32,169 nucleotides of DNA from Longimicrobiales bacterium (GCA_028284495.1 JANQRP010000020.1:1-32169), one strand, 5' to 3'. Positions 1 through 7,094 are shown, counted from the stretch's first letter. Made by a program: numbers and translations. Notes: a model not told the origin generated them from the letters alone.

Positions 1-36
1 TTTTCGATGACGCCTTCTCACCCCACCGGTTCGCCC

Positions 37-684
37 ATGTCGCCGTCCATCCTCCTCGCGACGCTGCTCTCCGTCGCGCCGCCCTCGATCTCGCAGGGCG
101 TCTGCGCGCCCCCGCCCCCGGTCCCGACCGACCCGGATGCCTACCGCGAGCTCTGGGCTGCCGGGACGTCGTGGGACGCGTTCATCGCCGAGGCCGAGAG
201 CCGCCGCGAACTGTGGCTGGAGAACTGGGCTGCCAGCGAGGGCATCGACGCCGCGATGGTCGAGCGCGCTCGCGCCGCCGGGGGAACGTGGTACATCCTC
301 GCGGTCGCGATCGACGCCTGCTCCGACTCGGTCAGCACGATTCCCTTTCTCGCTCGGCTGGCCGCGCAGGTCGAGGGCCTCGACCTGCGAATCGTCGATT
401 CCGATGCCGGCGCCTGGATCATGGAGGAGCACCAGACGCCTGACGGCCGGGCCGCGACGCCCACGGTGGTCCTGCTGGGTCCGGAGTTCGAGAAGCACGG
501 CTGCTTCATCGAGCGCCCGACTCCTCTCCAGACCCGGATCATCGAGAACCCCGACGAGCTCTCGCAGCGCGAGATCTACGACTTCAAGATGGGCTGGTAC
601 GAGGAGGACCGCGGCGCCTCGACGGTGGCCGAGTTCGTGGAGATCCTGGAGGCTGCGGCGGCGGGGTCGACCCGCTGCGGGTGA
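37..684 (+). CDS. Secreted thioredoxin-like protein (Thioredoxin_9-like)
   Basis: The protein is about 215 residues. A hydrophobic N-terminus (SILLATLLSVAPPSIS) could be an export signal, but it has no basic residue. The middle reads WYILAVAIDACSDSVSTIPF followed by LARLAAQVEGLDLRIVD, which matches the DWCGDS...P-L-L-I/R pattern of thioredoxin-fold proteins of the Thioredoxin_9 type. ATPTVVLL supplies the expected cis-proline segment. Only one cysteine remains at the active-site position (C95), so it may work as a single-thiol protein. An ATG at position 7 gives a version ten residues longer, and the frame is open to the window edge, so the true start may lie upstream. It converges on the selenoprotein gene at 712. 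Fold assignment is by pattern and the substrate is unknown. Confidence 0.7.
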   Translation: MSPSILLATLLSVAPPSISQGVCAPPPPVPTDPDAYRELWAAGTSWDAFIAEAESRRELWLENWAASEGIDAAMVERARAAGGTWYILAVAIDACSDSVSTIPFLARLAAQVEGLDLRIVDSDAGAWIMEEHQTPDGRAATPTVVLLGPEFEKHGCFIERPTPLQTRIIENPDELSQREIYDFKMGWYEEDRGASTVAEFVEILEAAAAGSTRCG

Positions 685-711
685 GGCCGTCGGCCGTCGC
701 GGGCCGCACCG

Positions 712-1311
712 CTACTCCCTCGATCGCCCGAGGGCGTCGAACTCCTCGCGGGTCATGGTGAGTGACTCGTCGGTCCAGTAGGCCTCGATCTCGACCCCGA
801 GCCCATCGGCCAGGCGGTTCACGAAGTTGAAGTAGCCGGTGATCTGGCAGACGTCGAGAACCGCGGTGTCGCTGAATCCGGCCTCGCGCAGCGCGGCCAC
901 GTCCGTCTCGCGCATGAGCTCGGGCGACCGCGTGAGCTTCCACGCGTACTCGAGCATCGCCCGGTCGGCGTCCGCGATCAGCGCCGTGCGGAAGTCCCGC
1001 GCGATGGCGCCCGGGAGGTCGGTCGAATCGACCAGCGTACGGAGACCCGCCCCGTGGTGGTTGATTCAGTAGAAGCAGTCGTTCGCCGCCGAGACGACCA
1101 CCGCGATCATCTCCCGCTGCGCCCTCGAGAGCGGTGAAGGGCCCCGCATCAGGTGCGCGTAGTAGCGTGCGTGCCCCCGCATCGACTCCGGATTCAGCGA
1201 GTGGATCCGAAGGATGTTGTCGACGCCACCGTGCTCGGAGCGATAGCCCTCGTAGAGCCGCGCCAGCAGTCCGTCCGCCTCTTCGTACGGGACATACGGA
1301 ATGAAGGCCAC
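712..1311 (-). CDS. AhpD-like/carboxymuconolactone decarboxylase-family selenoprotein (CxxU)
   Basis: Read through one in-frame UGA (1068-1066), this is a 199-residue protein of the peroxidase-related AhpD/CMD family. These cytoplasmic all-helical enzymes use a CxxC pair to reduce peroxides or disulfides. The block before the UGA ends in VVVSAANDCFY and the block after it begins INHHG, which is the family signature (S-x-x-N-x-C-x-x-C-x-x-x-H). The UGA therefore replaces the second cysteine: C79-F-Y-U82. The frame stays open and family-like on both sides; the C-terminal half (LDVCQITGYFNFVNRLADGL) is also typical. The start is GTG at 1311, just after the TGA of the VOC gene (3 nt gap), so the two form an operon. 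A SECIS-like hairpin follows the UGA. A nonsense mutation or sequencing error is the alternative, made unlikely by the exact catalytic position and two similar cases in this window. Confidence 0.85.
1031..1058 (-). promoter_or_regulatory. Candidate bacterial SECIS element of the AhpD-like selenoprotein
   Basis: On the minus strand the RNA 8-35 nt downstream of the UGA folds into an imperfect stem. The upper stem is CGG/CCG plus a G-U pair, with tetraloop GUCU at +20 to +23. The lower pairs are G-C, C-G and ACCA/UGGU, separated by small bulges. The GGUCU string at +19 to +23 is the same string, at the same distance, as in the E. coli fdhF SECIS as I remember it. A competing hairpin (GGTCG ATT CGACC, 1021-1033) lies just beyond. 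The fold was done by eye. Confidence 0.6.
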
Positions 1312-1314
1312 CCC

Positions 1315-1689
1315 TCAGTCCCGCTCTTCCCAGAGCGCCGCCGCGTTTCCGGCGGGATCGTGTACCACCGCCCAGCGGGTGTCCCCCATCGTTCGCACGG
1401 CATCCGCACTCCCGCCGCGCTCGACGGCCTGCGCAAGCGCTCGGTCGAGGTCTGCGACGACGAAGTAGGGGATCCAGCCGGACGGCATGGAGGCGTTCCC
1501 GCCCCGGCGGTGGCACACGCCCGCGACCGCCGTGCCGTCCGAGTCCAGCATGCTGTAGTCGGCGTAGTCGCCCATCTCGACGTTCGATGGACGCCACCCG
1601 ACGACGCCCGCGTAGAAGTCCCGCACGCCGTCGGCGTCGTCCACGGTCAGATCGATCCAACCCAGCCGTCCCTTCGCTCCCTTCTCCAT
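1315..1689 (-). CDS. VOC-family (glyoxalase/bleomycin-resistance fold) protein
   Basis: This is a 124-residue single VOC domain. It opens GWIDLTVDDADGVRDFYAGV with GWR after it, the classic first beta-alpha unit. It continues with two further VOC landmarks: WIPYFVVADLDRALAQAVERGG, and a C-terminal VVHDPAGNAAALWE that resembles the D-P-x-G-N/A-x-x-x-L-x-E metal-ligand end of the fold. The ATG at 1689 is chosen because GGGAGGC lies a few bases upstream; a longer reading to 1782 has no such site. It sits first in a two-gene minus-strand operon with the CxxU selenoprotein. VOC proteins bind divalent metals and act on small electrophiles or dioxygen substrates. The substrate here cannot be read from sequence. 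Confidence 0.82.
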   Translation of the reverse strand: MEKGAKGRLGWIDLTVDDADGVRDFYAGVVGWRPSNVEMGDYADYSMLDSDGTAVAGVCHRRGGNASMPSGWIPYFVVADLDRALAQAVERGGSADAVRTMGDTRWAVVHDPAGNAAALWEERD

Positions 1690-1791
1690 GCCGCCTCCCG
1701 TGTCGATGAAGTGTTCCGGGGGAAGTAACGGTGTGGTGTCGGGGACGCGCCAGCGCTGTGCGCGGGGCTGCCGCCGCCACACCTTTCACGC

Positions 1792-2685
1792 ATGCACTCA
1801 CACTGGTCGCTGCTCGCCCGCCGCGTGGGCGCCACGGCGCTCTCGGTCCTGATCGGGGCGGGGGCCCTCGGCGCCCAGACCGTCGTCGCCCACAGGGGCG
1901 CGTCGGCGTATCTGCCCGAGCACACCTTCGCCGCATGGGACCGGGCGCTCGAGCTCGGTGCCGACTACATCGAACAGGACCTGCAGATCACGGCGGACGG
2001 GGTTCTGGTGGTGCTTCACGACGGAACGCTGGACCGGACCGCGCGAGGTCCGTCGGGTGCGTGTACCGGTCCGGTCCGCGCCCGCTCGCTCGCCGAGCTT
2101 CGGCGCTGCGAGGTGTCGACGTGGAAGGTCGACCAGCTCCGGGCGGCAGGGCTCGACTCCCTCGCCCGCGTGGCAGCCGCTCTCGCACCGCAGCGCATCC
2201 CGACGCTGGAGGACGTGCTCGAGCGGTACGGCACGGATGGCCGCGTCCGCTATTACATCGAGACGAAGAACCCCGAAGAGTCGCCCGGGATGGCGGCCGA
2301 GCTCGTTCGGGTGCTGCGGGCGCACGGCCTGTACCCGACCTCCCGCGACGACCGCACCGTACTCGTCCAGTCCTTCAGCGAGACGAGCCTCAGGGAACTG
2401 GCAACCGCGGCACCCGAGCTGCCGCTCGTCCAGCTCGGCGACGCGGGGGTGGAGGAGGACCCGGCGGGCGAGGCGATGGCCAGAGTGGCCGAGTACGCGA
2501 TCGGATGGGGCCCGTCGCACAGGCTGGTCACACGGGAGCGGGTCGCCACCGCCCAGGCGGCGGGCCTGGTCGTCCACCCCTACACCGTGAACGACGAGTC
2601 CCGCATGCGGGAACTGCTCGACGCCGGCGTGGACGGGATGTTCACCGACCTCCCCGGGCGTCTCCTCGAGCTCCTTGGTCGCTGA
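1792..2685 (+). CDS. Secreted glycerophosphodiester phosphodiesterase (GlpQ-like)
   Basis: This family hydrolyses glycerophosphodiesters to glycerol-3-phosphate and an alcohol, with a divalent metal and a TIM barrel. The 297-residue protein has a signal peptide (RR near residue 10, then ATALSVLIGAGALGAQ). The catalytic block AHRGASAYLPEHT follows (H34, R35, E43), then GADYIEQDLQIT (E61, D63) and VLVVLHD (H76). These match the GlpQ branch closely. Further barrel landmarks are YYIETKNPEE, VLVQSF and, near the C-terminus, VHPYTVND and GVDGMFTDLPG. It is likely periplasmic, used to scavenge phosphate or carbon from lipid head groups. It lies 91 bp upstream of the selenocysteine peroxiredoxin, on the same strand. 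No phosphate-control site was recognised. Confidence 0.9.
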   Translation: MHSHWSLLARRVGATALSVLIGAGALGAQTVVAHRGASAYLPEHTFAAWDRALELGADYIEQDLQITADGVLVVLHDGTLDRTARGPSGACTGPVRARSLAELRRCEVSTWKVDQLRAAGLDSLARVAAALAPQRIPTLEDVLERYGTDGRVRYYIETKNPEESPGMAAELVRVLRAHGLYPTSRDDRTVLVQSFSETSLRELATAAPELPLVQLGDAGVEEDPAGEAMARVAEYAIGWGPSHRLVTRERVATAQAAGLVVHPYTVNDESRMRELLDAGVDGMFTDLPGRLLELLGR

Positions 2686-2776
2686 GTCGTCGCGGAGCGT
2701 GACTGGCGACGGAACCCGAGCCACGCGATCCTGTAGCGTAGCATTCGCACAACGATCCACCCCGACGAGGACACCC

Positions 2777-3331
2777 ATGCGCCGCTTCGTGAAGAGCGCG
2801 CTTCTCGCGGGACTGCTGGGCACGCTGGTACCGGGGCTCGCCTCGGCCCAGTTCCTCGAGGTCGGCGCCGAGGCGCCGAACATCGAGCTGCAGATCGCCA
2901 CGTCCGAGGGAGTTGCGGACGGCGTGTCGACGCTCAGCGAGTACCGCGGAGAGGTGATCGTCCTGGCCTTCTTCTTCAGGGCCCGGACCTCCGGCTGAAC
3001 AGTCCAGATGAGAGCGTACCGTGATCAGTACGCAAGCCTGTTCGACGGCGGTGAGGGCGTGACCCTCATCGGCATTTCGAACGACCCCGCCGAGGAGCTC
3101 GCCTCCTGGGCGTCCGACGAGGAGTTCCCCTTCCTATTCGGAAGTGACGCCGACAGCGACGGTTATGCCGCGTTCGGTGGAGACCCGCGCGACAATGGCA
3201 TGGTGGGAAGCCGCGCGGTCATCGTGATCGACGGCGAGGGACGCGTCGCCCACGTGATGCCCACGTTCAATCAGGTGGATCCGACCGCCTACACCGAGCT
3301 TCGCGCCGCGATCGAGGCCGCGAAGAACTGA
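2777..3331 (+). CDS. Secreted peroxiredoxin (PrxQ/Bcp type) with selenocysteine at the peroxidatic site
   Basis: With UGA at 2996-2998 read as Sec, this is a 184-residue protein. The start ATG has GAGGA 5 nt upstream. A signal peptide ending LASAQ implies a periplasmic location. The body is AhpC/TSA: VGAEAPNIEL, EVIVLAFFFRARTSG-U74-TVQMRAYRDQY, then TLIGISND, FPFLFGSD and a late VIVIDGEGRVAHV strand. It aligns with the Bcp motif T-P-G-C-T-V-Q-A-C-x-x-R-D, so U74 is the peroxidatic residue. Arg79 occupies the place of the PrxQ resolving cysteine, so it should behave as a 1-Cys (1-Sec) enzyme needing an external reductant such as the TlpA-like proteins nearby. A strong hairpin follows the UGA. 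Standard gene calling would give two fragments, the second beginning at the internal Met at 3008. Confidence 0.88.
3014..3033 (+). promoter_or_regulatory. Candidate bacterial SECIS element of the Sec-peroxiredoxin
   Basis: A perfect 6-bp stem GCGTAC/GTACGC encloses the 8-nt loop CGTGATCA. It starts 16 nt after the UGA, and the loop starts at +22 with G in its second position followed by T. CAG (3005-3007) can pair with CTG (3038-3040) to extend it across an internal loop. Distance and loop G agree with published bSECIS rules (loop 16-37 nt from UGA, G in the first two loop positions). Confidence 0.7.
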
Positions 3332-3336
3332 CGGGC

Positions 3337-3369
3337 CCGCCCCGGTGGCGATCGACGTCGCCGGGGCGG
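3337..3369 (+). terminator. Hairpin terminator-like element after the Sec-peroxiredoxin
   Basis: The hairpin begins 6 nt after the stop codon. CCGCCCC (3337-3343) pairs with GGGGCGG (3363-3369), and GGCGA (3347-3351) pairs with TCGCC (3358-3362). There is a 3-nt bulge and a 6-nt loop. No T-run follows, so it is a strong hairpin of the kind common in GC-rich genomes rather than a textbook intrinsic terminator. Confidence 0.5.
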
Positions 3370-3574
3370 CAGCACGATCACGCGGCCCGTCGGCCGCAAC
3401 AGGCCTTCGCGGCACCTGCGGTCCGTCGCGGTTGCCGAAAAATCCCTTGCATCCGCCTGGGCTCGATTCTCAGCTTCGGCGGATGGGGGTGCCGTTTCGG
3501 TCCAGAGCCGGACCGCAGCGTCGGCGCCTGGTACGCAGGTTTCGCCGCGGCGCGGCAGGGAGTGCGGAGTCATG

Positions 3575-4126
3575 ATGAACCGGTCGGTGTCTTTCGCGGT
3601 TGTTCTGAGCCTGGTGCTGGTCCTCGGCGCGTGTGGCAGCCGAGGGATCAGCACGAACCCCCAGGGTCGGTCCACGATCGCGCCGCACGGCGTCGCGGAG
3701 ACGTCGAGTCCGTGGCAGACCGGCTTCGGGATTCGAGGCAACGTACGGGCCGTGGACGCCACGCCCGGGTCCCTCTACGTCCTGGGGAGCTACCAGCGCC
3801 AATGGTTCGACGGTGGCCACGACAACATCCTCAGTATCGGCCTTCAGGGCCGGCGCGTGGTCACCGAGGGTGGCACGTTCATCGGCCCCGAGCTGACCTA
3901 CAACAACTGGCGCGTGAACGACGGCATCTTCAACCAGACCGAGGACGTCTTCGGGGCCGGTCTCATCGTCGGGCACCCGATCGGGGACAAGCTGAACGTG
4001 TGGAGCACCGTGGGCCTTCTCCGATTCGGAGACGTCGAGCAGGACGGGACGCTGATCGCGGAGAGTGCGACCGGATTCCAGTTCAACCTCGGCGTCGAGC
4101 TGGTAGATCTCTTCGGCGGCAACTGA
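3575..4126 (+). CDS. Lipoprotein of unknown function, possible outer-membrane association
   Basis: This is a 183-residue protein with a type II signal peptide: SFAVVLSLVLVLGAC, with a clear lipobox LGAC, so it is lipid-anchored. The ATG at 3575 is preferred over the adjacent one at 3572 because GGAG (3566-3569) is 5 nt upstream of it. The mature part has alternating aromatic and polar beta-like stretches (GSLYVLGSYQRQWFDGG, GTFIGPELTYNNWRVN, KLNVWSTVGLLRFGDV, FQFNLGVELVDLFGGN). That pattern looks like a small beta-barrel or beta-sandwich. I do not recognise a named family. It is transcribed towards the response regulator gene, and the two share a nested hairpin terminator. Confidence 0.75.
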   Translation: MNRSVSFAVVLSLVLVLGACGSRGISTNPQGRSTIAPHGVAETSSPWQTGFGIRGNVRAVDATPGSLYVLGSYQRQWFDGGHDNILSIGLQGRRVVTEGGTFIGPELTYNNWRVNDGIFNQTEDVFGAGLIVGHPIGDKLNVWSTVGLLRFGDVEQDGTLIAESATGFQFNLGVELVDLFGGN

Positions 4127-4191
4127 GCCGGATCGCAGTCACTGGACGGGTGCCAGCGGCACGTCCGTCCGGTTCGGGTTGTCGCCGGCTC
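4125..4191. terminator. Nested bidirectional hairpin between convergent genes
   Basis: The inner hairpin runs 4144-4170: GGACGG-GTGCC, loop AGC, GGCAC, 2-nt bulge GT, CCGTCC, giving 11 base pairs. An outer 7-bp inverted repeat, GAGCCGG (4125-4131) and CCGGCTC (4185-4191), encloses it and overlaps the lipoprotein stop codon. It fills almost the whole gap between the lipoprotein (ends 4126) and the response regulator (ends 4197), so it can serve both transcripts. There is no T-tract. Confidence 0.65.
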
Positions 4192-4196
4192 GGAGG

Positions 4197-4610
4197 TCAG
4201 CCCCCGCTCCCCGCCCGTCCGGCGGACCGCGGTTCGCGGCTCCAGGGGTCCGGAGCGTGAATGGCGCGCTCGACGGCGTCGAGAAGCGTCGCCCGGTCGA
4301 GGGGCTTGGTCAGCGCGATGAGCGCGCCTGCGTCGATCGCACGCTCCAGCCGATCGAGCCCCTTGCCACTGATGGCGATCACGCCCGCCCCGGCCTGTAC
4401 CTGCTTGAGATGGCGGATGAGCGCGACGCCGTTCAGGCGCGGCATCTCGATGTCGGTGATCACCACATCCGGGCGGGTCGCCTCGAACCGCGCGATCGCC
4501 GCGTGGCCATCTTCCGCGTATCGCACATCGTGACCCGCGTCCCGGACGAGGATGCTGTCCAGCAGAACACGCGTCTCGTCGTCGTCGTCGACCACCATGA
4601 TCAACGCCAT
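4197..4610 (-). CDS. Single-domain response regulator (CheY-like)
   Basis: This is a 137-residue receiver domain with no output domain. The acidic cluster is D8-D11 (VVDDDDE), the phospho-acceptor is D53 (VVITDIEMPRLNG), the switch Ser/Thr is S81 (VIAISGKG) and the lysine is K102 (IALTKPLDR). All key residues are present, so it should be phosphorylatable. The C-terminal tail of about 20 residues is rich in Arg, Ser and Gly and probably disordered. No histidine kinase is adjacent; the nearest is the hybrid kinase at 13.4-16.8 kb. It could act as a phosphate sink, a relay intermediate or a protein-binding switch. Confidence 0.9.
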   Translation of the reverse strand: MALIMVVDDDDETRVLLDSILVRDAGHDVRYAEDGHAAIARFEATRPDVVITDIEMPRLNGVALIRHLKQVQAGAGVIAISGKGLDRLERAIDAGALIALTKPLDRATLLDAVERAIHAPDPWSREPRSAGRAGSGG

Positions 4611-4812
4611 TCACCGCTCGACCGGTTGCGGGTTCGTATAGGATCGAAGGTCATCGGGCGAGACGCTGGCGCATGGCTCTGTCCGGAGGCCGGGAGGATC
4701 GGATTCGGCCCGACGGACGTGTCCGACGCCGCGTGCCGGGCCGCGAAGCGGCGCGCAACCTACGGTAGCGTCTCCGCACGGCGCAACTCGGGTCTCGGGC
4801 GGCCGCTGCGCG

Positions 4813-5331
4813 TCAGCGGTCGCCGAGCAGCTTCTCCACCTCGGCCACCAGATCCTGCCGGACGCCGGTGCCGGTGTACGCGATCTTTCCGTCCCGGTCG
4901 ATCATGAGGACGATGCCGGTGGCCCCGGCGTTCAGCGCGCGGACCGCGCGACCCTCGCCGTCCCAGAGGAACGGCCACGAGTGTTCGGCGGCCGCCACGT
5001 GCTCGGCAACCTCCTCGCGGGTCTGATTGACGGCGATGGCGATCGCCACCACCGACACCGCGTCGCCGTGGCTCTCGACGATGGCCTCGAGCTGCGGCTG
5101 AAGAGCGCGGCAGATGGTGCACCATGTCGCCCAGATCTCGATCACGCCGGGCTTGCCGGGCTCGACCAACTGACGGATCTCGACCTCGTTTCCCTCGAGG
5201 TCGGTGATCGTGAAGTCGGGGAGATCCTCGCCGACCGGCAGGCCGAGACCCTGCGCCGAGGCCGCGGCCGGCACGAGCAGCGCCACGAGCGCGAGGGCGG
5301 AGCAGAGAAGGCGGAGAGCGTTCGTGCGCAT
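4813..5331 (-). CDS. Secreted TlpA/ResA-like thioredoxin (first paralog)
   Basis: This is a 172-residue protein with an N-terminal signal peptide (LLCSALALVALLVPAAASAQ). A thioredoxin-like domain follows: LPDFTITDLEGNEVEIRQL, then GVIEIWATWCTICRALQPQL with active-site C71-T-I-C74. A late segment IVLMIDRDGKIAYTGTG precedes the C-terminal helix. The WATWC..C motif and signal peptide place it with periplasmic thiol-disulfide reductases that serve cytochrome maturation or peroxidases. A paralog lies just upstream on the same strand (5490-6017), separated by 158 bp; the stretch VNQTRE-VAEHV is shared almost exactly. Both kept cysteine, in contrast to the three UGA-containing redox genes nearby, and could provide electrons to the periplasmic Sec enzymes. 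That role is inference. Confidence 0.85.
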   Translation of the reverse strand: MRTNALRLLCSALALVALLVPAAASAQGLGLPVGEDLPDFTITDLEGNEVEIRQLVEPGKPGVIEIWATWCTICRALQPQLEAIVESHGDAVSVVAIAIAVNQTREEVAEHVAAAEHSWPFLWDGEGRAVRALNAGATGIVLMIDRDGKIAYTGTGVRQDLVAEVEKLLGDR

Positions 5332-5358
5332 CGGGACCGGTGGTCGAATGGGGGTGGC

Positions 5359-5378
5359 GCGGGGCCGTAGCGCCCCGC
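5359..5378 (-). terminator. Hairpin between the two TlpA paralogs
   Basis: GCGGGGC and GCCCCGC form a perfect 7-bp stem around the 6-nt loop CGTAGC. It lies downstream of the second paralog (ends 5490) and 28 nt before the start of the first (5331). It could be a terminator without a T-tract or a leader hairpin of the downstream gene. Confidence 0.4.
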
Positions 5379-5489
5379 AGGGTGCGACGCCCTCACCAAC
5401 CCGCACGGTCACGAGAGGGTTCCGGGGCGTTTCGGCGGCATCTGCGCGCCGGGGTACCCGGACGGCCGCGCACGCGGATGCGCGACCCC

Positions 5490-6017
5490 TCACCCCCCGC
5501 CGAGCAGCGTGTCGACGTCTCGGCGAACGCCCTCGGGCGTCCCCACGGAGGCGCCGGCGATCCGCCCGTCGCGGTCGACCAGCAGGACGATCCCGGTGCC
5601 GTATACCTCGAGCGCGCGGACGGCCGACCCGTCCTCGTCGTAGAGCACCGGCCAGGCGTGTCCGACCCGGGCCACGTGTTCGGCAACCTGCTCCCGCGTC
5701 TGGTTGACGGCGACGGCGATGGCCACGATCGACACGTCGTCGCCGCGCGTGCCGTGGATCTCCTGCAGCGTGGGCTCGAGTGCGGCGCAGATGGCGCACC
5801 AGGTCGCCCAGATCTCGATGACGGCGGGCTTCCCGGGCACCACCACGTCGTGGATGTGCACCTCGCCGCCATCCAGATCGGTAGCCGTGAAGTCGGGGAG
5901 CTCCACCCCGACCGGAAGCCCCACTCCCTGCGCCTCGCCCGGCCCCGGCGCCACGGCCAGGACGCCGACCGCCAGCACGGCGGGCAGCAGCCGTGCGCCA
6001 CGCAGCACCGGAGTCAC
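5490..6017 (-). CDS. Secreted TlpA/ResA-like thioredoxin (second paralog)
   Basis: This is a 175-residue protein beginning with GTG at 6017. The GTG overlaps the TGA of the DUF5996 gene in a GTGA arrangement, which decides the start over the ATG at 6050. The signal peptide (LLPAVLAVGVLAVAPGPGEAQ) is followed by LPDFTATDLDGGEVHIHDV and AVIEIWATWCAICAALEPTL, with active-site C74-A-I-C77. Residues after the active site (VAVNQTREQVAEHVARVGH, GTGIVLLVDRDGRIAG) are very close to the neighbour at 4813-5331, so the pair arose by tandem duplication. The expected role is periplasmic disulfide reduction. Translational coupling to DUF5996 means the two are made together, although DUF5996 has no known redox role. 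Confidence 0.85.
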   Translation of the reverse strand: MTPVLRGARLLPAVLAVGVLAVAPGPGEAQGVGLPVGVELPDFTATDLDGGEVHIHDVVVPGKPAVIEIWATWCAICAALEPTLQEIHGTRGDDVSIVAIAVAVNQTREQVAEHVARVGHAWPVLYDEDGSAVRALEVYGTGIVLLVDRDGRIAGASVGTPEGVRRDVDTLLGGG

Positions 6018-6967
6018 GGGCGTTCCGGCCCCTGGGCGCCGCCGGGCCATTCGAGCGCGGACCGATCCCAGCCCGCGAGGTCGGCCGCGGCGTCGTAGGT
6101 ATCCTGCGCGAAGTCGAGCAGCGTGGCGGCCGGGTCGTCGGCGTCACGGACCGCGTCGTACGGCAGCAGGAACTCGCCCAGGTCGTCGAACCAGAAGGCG
6201 GCCTCGGGCCGAACCGATACCTGGGAGAAGCCCTCGGGTCCGGGGTACGCATAGGAGTAGAACACCGGCGTCGGGTTGTCGGCGTTGCCCGGCCAGAACC
6301 CGAGGCTCGATACCTCGTGCGAGTAGGCCTCCCGCGCGACCCAGTCGGGCAGCGCCGGGATGCCGGCGGGGTGGGGAGGCGCTTCCCGTCCGCTGAACCG
6401 CGTGACCGCGAGGTCGAAGCTGCCCCAGAAGAAGTGCACCGGGCTGACCTTCCCGACGAACCGGGCGCGGAACGTCGTGAACACGTGGTGCGCGTCCAGG
6501 AGCGCCCGCCACAGCGCGAACACGGCATCGACGTCGTAGGCGGCGTGCTCGTGATCGAACTCGAAGGGGGTCCCGTCGGGGATCTCGCTGGGCGTCGTGT
6601 TGATCGGCGTGGTCAGGTCCATCGCATCGAGCCGCCGCGTGACCTCGTCGTAGAAGTCCGCGACCGATCGGGGAACCAGCGGGATGGAGGCGTCGACCCC
6701 GTCGCTCACCCGAATCTCCAGGCGGTGAGACTGGAAGTCGAAGTTGAGTTCGAACGACCGGTCGCCGGCCCGCATCGGAGACGTTCCCAGTCCGCGCGTG
6801 GTCAGGTACAGAGGGACGTGCCAGGAGTGGTTGATCCACGGAGTCCGTTCGAGGCGGATCTTTCCCACGATCTGGGTCCACCGGTGAAGTGTGGCGATCG
6901 TGTCGGTCCACGTCTCGTGGGGCAGGGCGGGCCAGGGAGCGTCGTGCGGAACGTCGGATGCGGTCAC
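6014..6967 (-). CDS. DUF5996 family protein
   Basis: This is a 317-residue soluble protein with no signal peptide. The opening WPALPHETWTDTIATLHRW, then TQIVGKIRLERTPWINHSWH and VPLYLTTRGLGTSPM, is the hallmark of the DUF5996 family. Later conserved blocks are HFFWGSFDLAVTRFSGR and GFWPGNADNPTPVFYSYAYP. The reaction is unknown; the conserved His and Trp residues hint at ligand or metal binding but prove nothing. It is first in a minus-strand unit with the two TlpA paralogs and divergent from the metalloprotease gene, with 127 bp between the two starts. Confidence 0.85.
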   Translation of the reverse strand: MTASDVPHDAPWPALPHETWTDTIATLHRWTQIVGKIRLERTPWINHSWHVPLYLTTRGLGTSPMRAGDRSFELNFDFQSHRLEIRVSDGVDASIPLVPRSVADFYDEVTRRLDAMDLTTPINTTPSEIPDGTPFEFDHEHAAYDVDAVFALWRALLDAHHVFTTFRARFVGKVSPVHFFWGSFDLAVTRFSGREAPPHPAGIPALPDWVAREAYSHEVSSLGFWPGNADNPTPVFYSYAYPGPEGFSQVSVRPEAAFWFDDLGEFLLPYDAVRDADDPAATLLDFAQDTYDAAADLAGWDRSALEWPGGAQGPERP

Positions 6968-7094
6968 GGGTCGTGGTTACTCGAGGGATGGTCCGGAGAA
7001 ATCTTCCGGGCTGATCGACCGGGTGGTAGCGATACCCTCGAGCCGGTCGACGGTTGTTCCCGCACACCCGCAATCACGTAAAGGACTCGTTCCG
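6968..7094. promoter_or_regulatory. Divergent promoter region with inverted repeats
   Basis: This gap separates two divergent start codons. It holds CTCGAGGG (6980-6987) and its inverted copy CCCTCGAG (7035-7042), 47 bp apart. It also holds a short hairpin CCGGA/TCCGG (6993-6997, 7005-7009). The repeats could be paired binding sites of a regulator. AAGGA at 7081-7085 serves as ribosome binding site for the gene at 7095. No clear -10/-35 pair was found. Confidence 0.35.

Noticed and set aside
712..1311. Pseudogene or nonsense mutation as explanation of the interrupted AhpD-like frame (and of the two similar genes)
   Set aside because: All three stops are UGA, all at catalytic Cys positions, all with downstream hairpins at the same distance, and conserved sequence continues after each.
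4735..4750. GCCGC-GAA-GCGGC hairpin downstream of the first TlpA gene as a terminator
   Set aside because: Only 5 bp with a 3-nt loop, about 65 nt from the stop codon and without a T-run; such repeats are expected by chance at this base composition.
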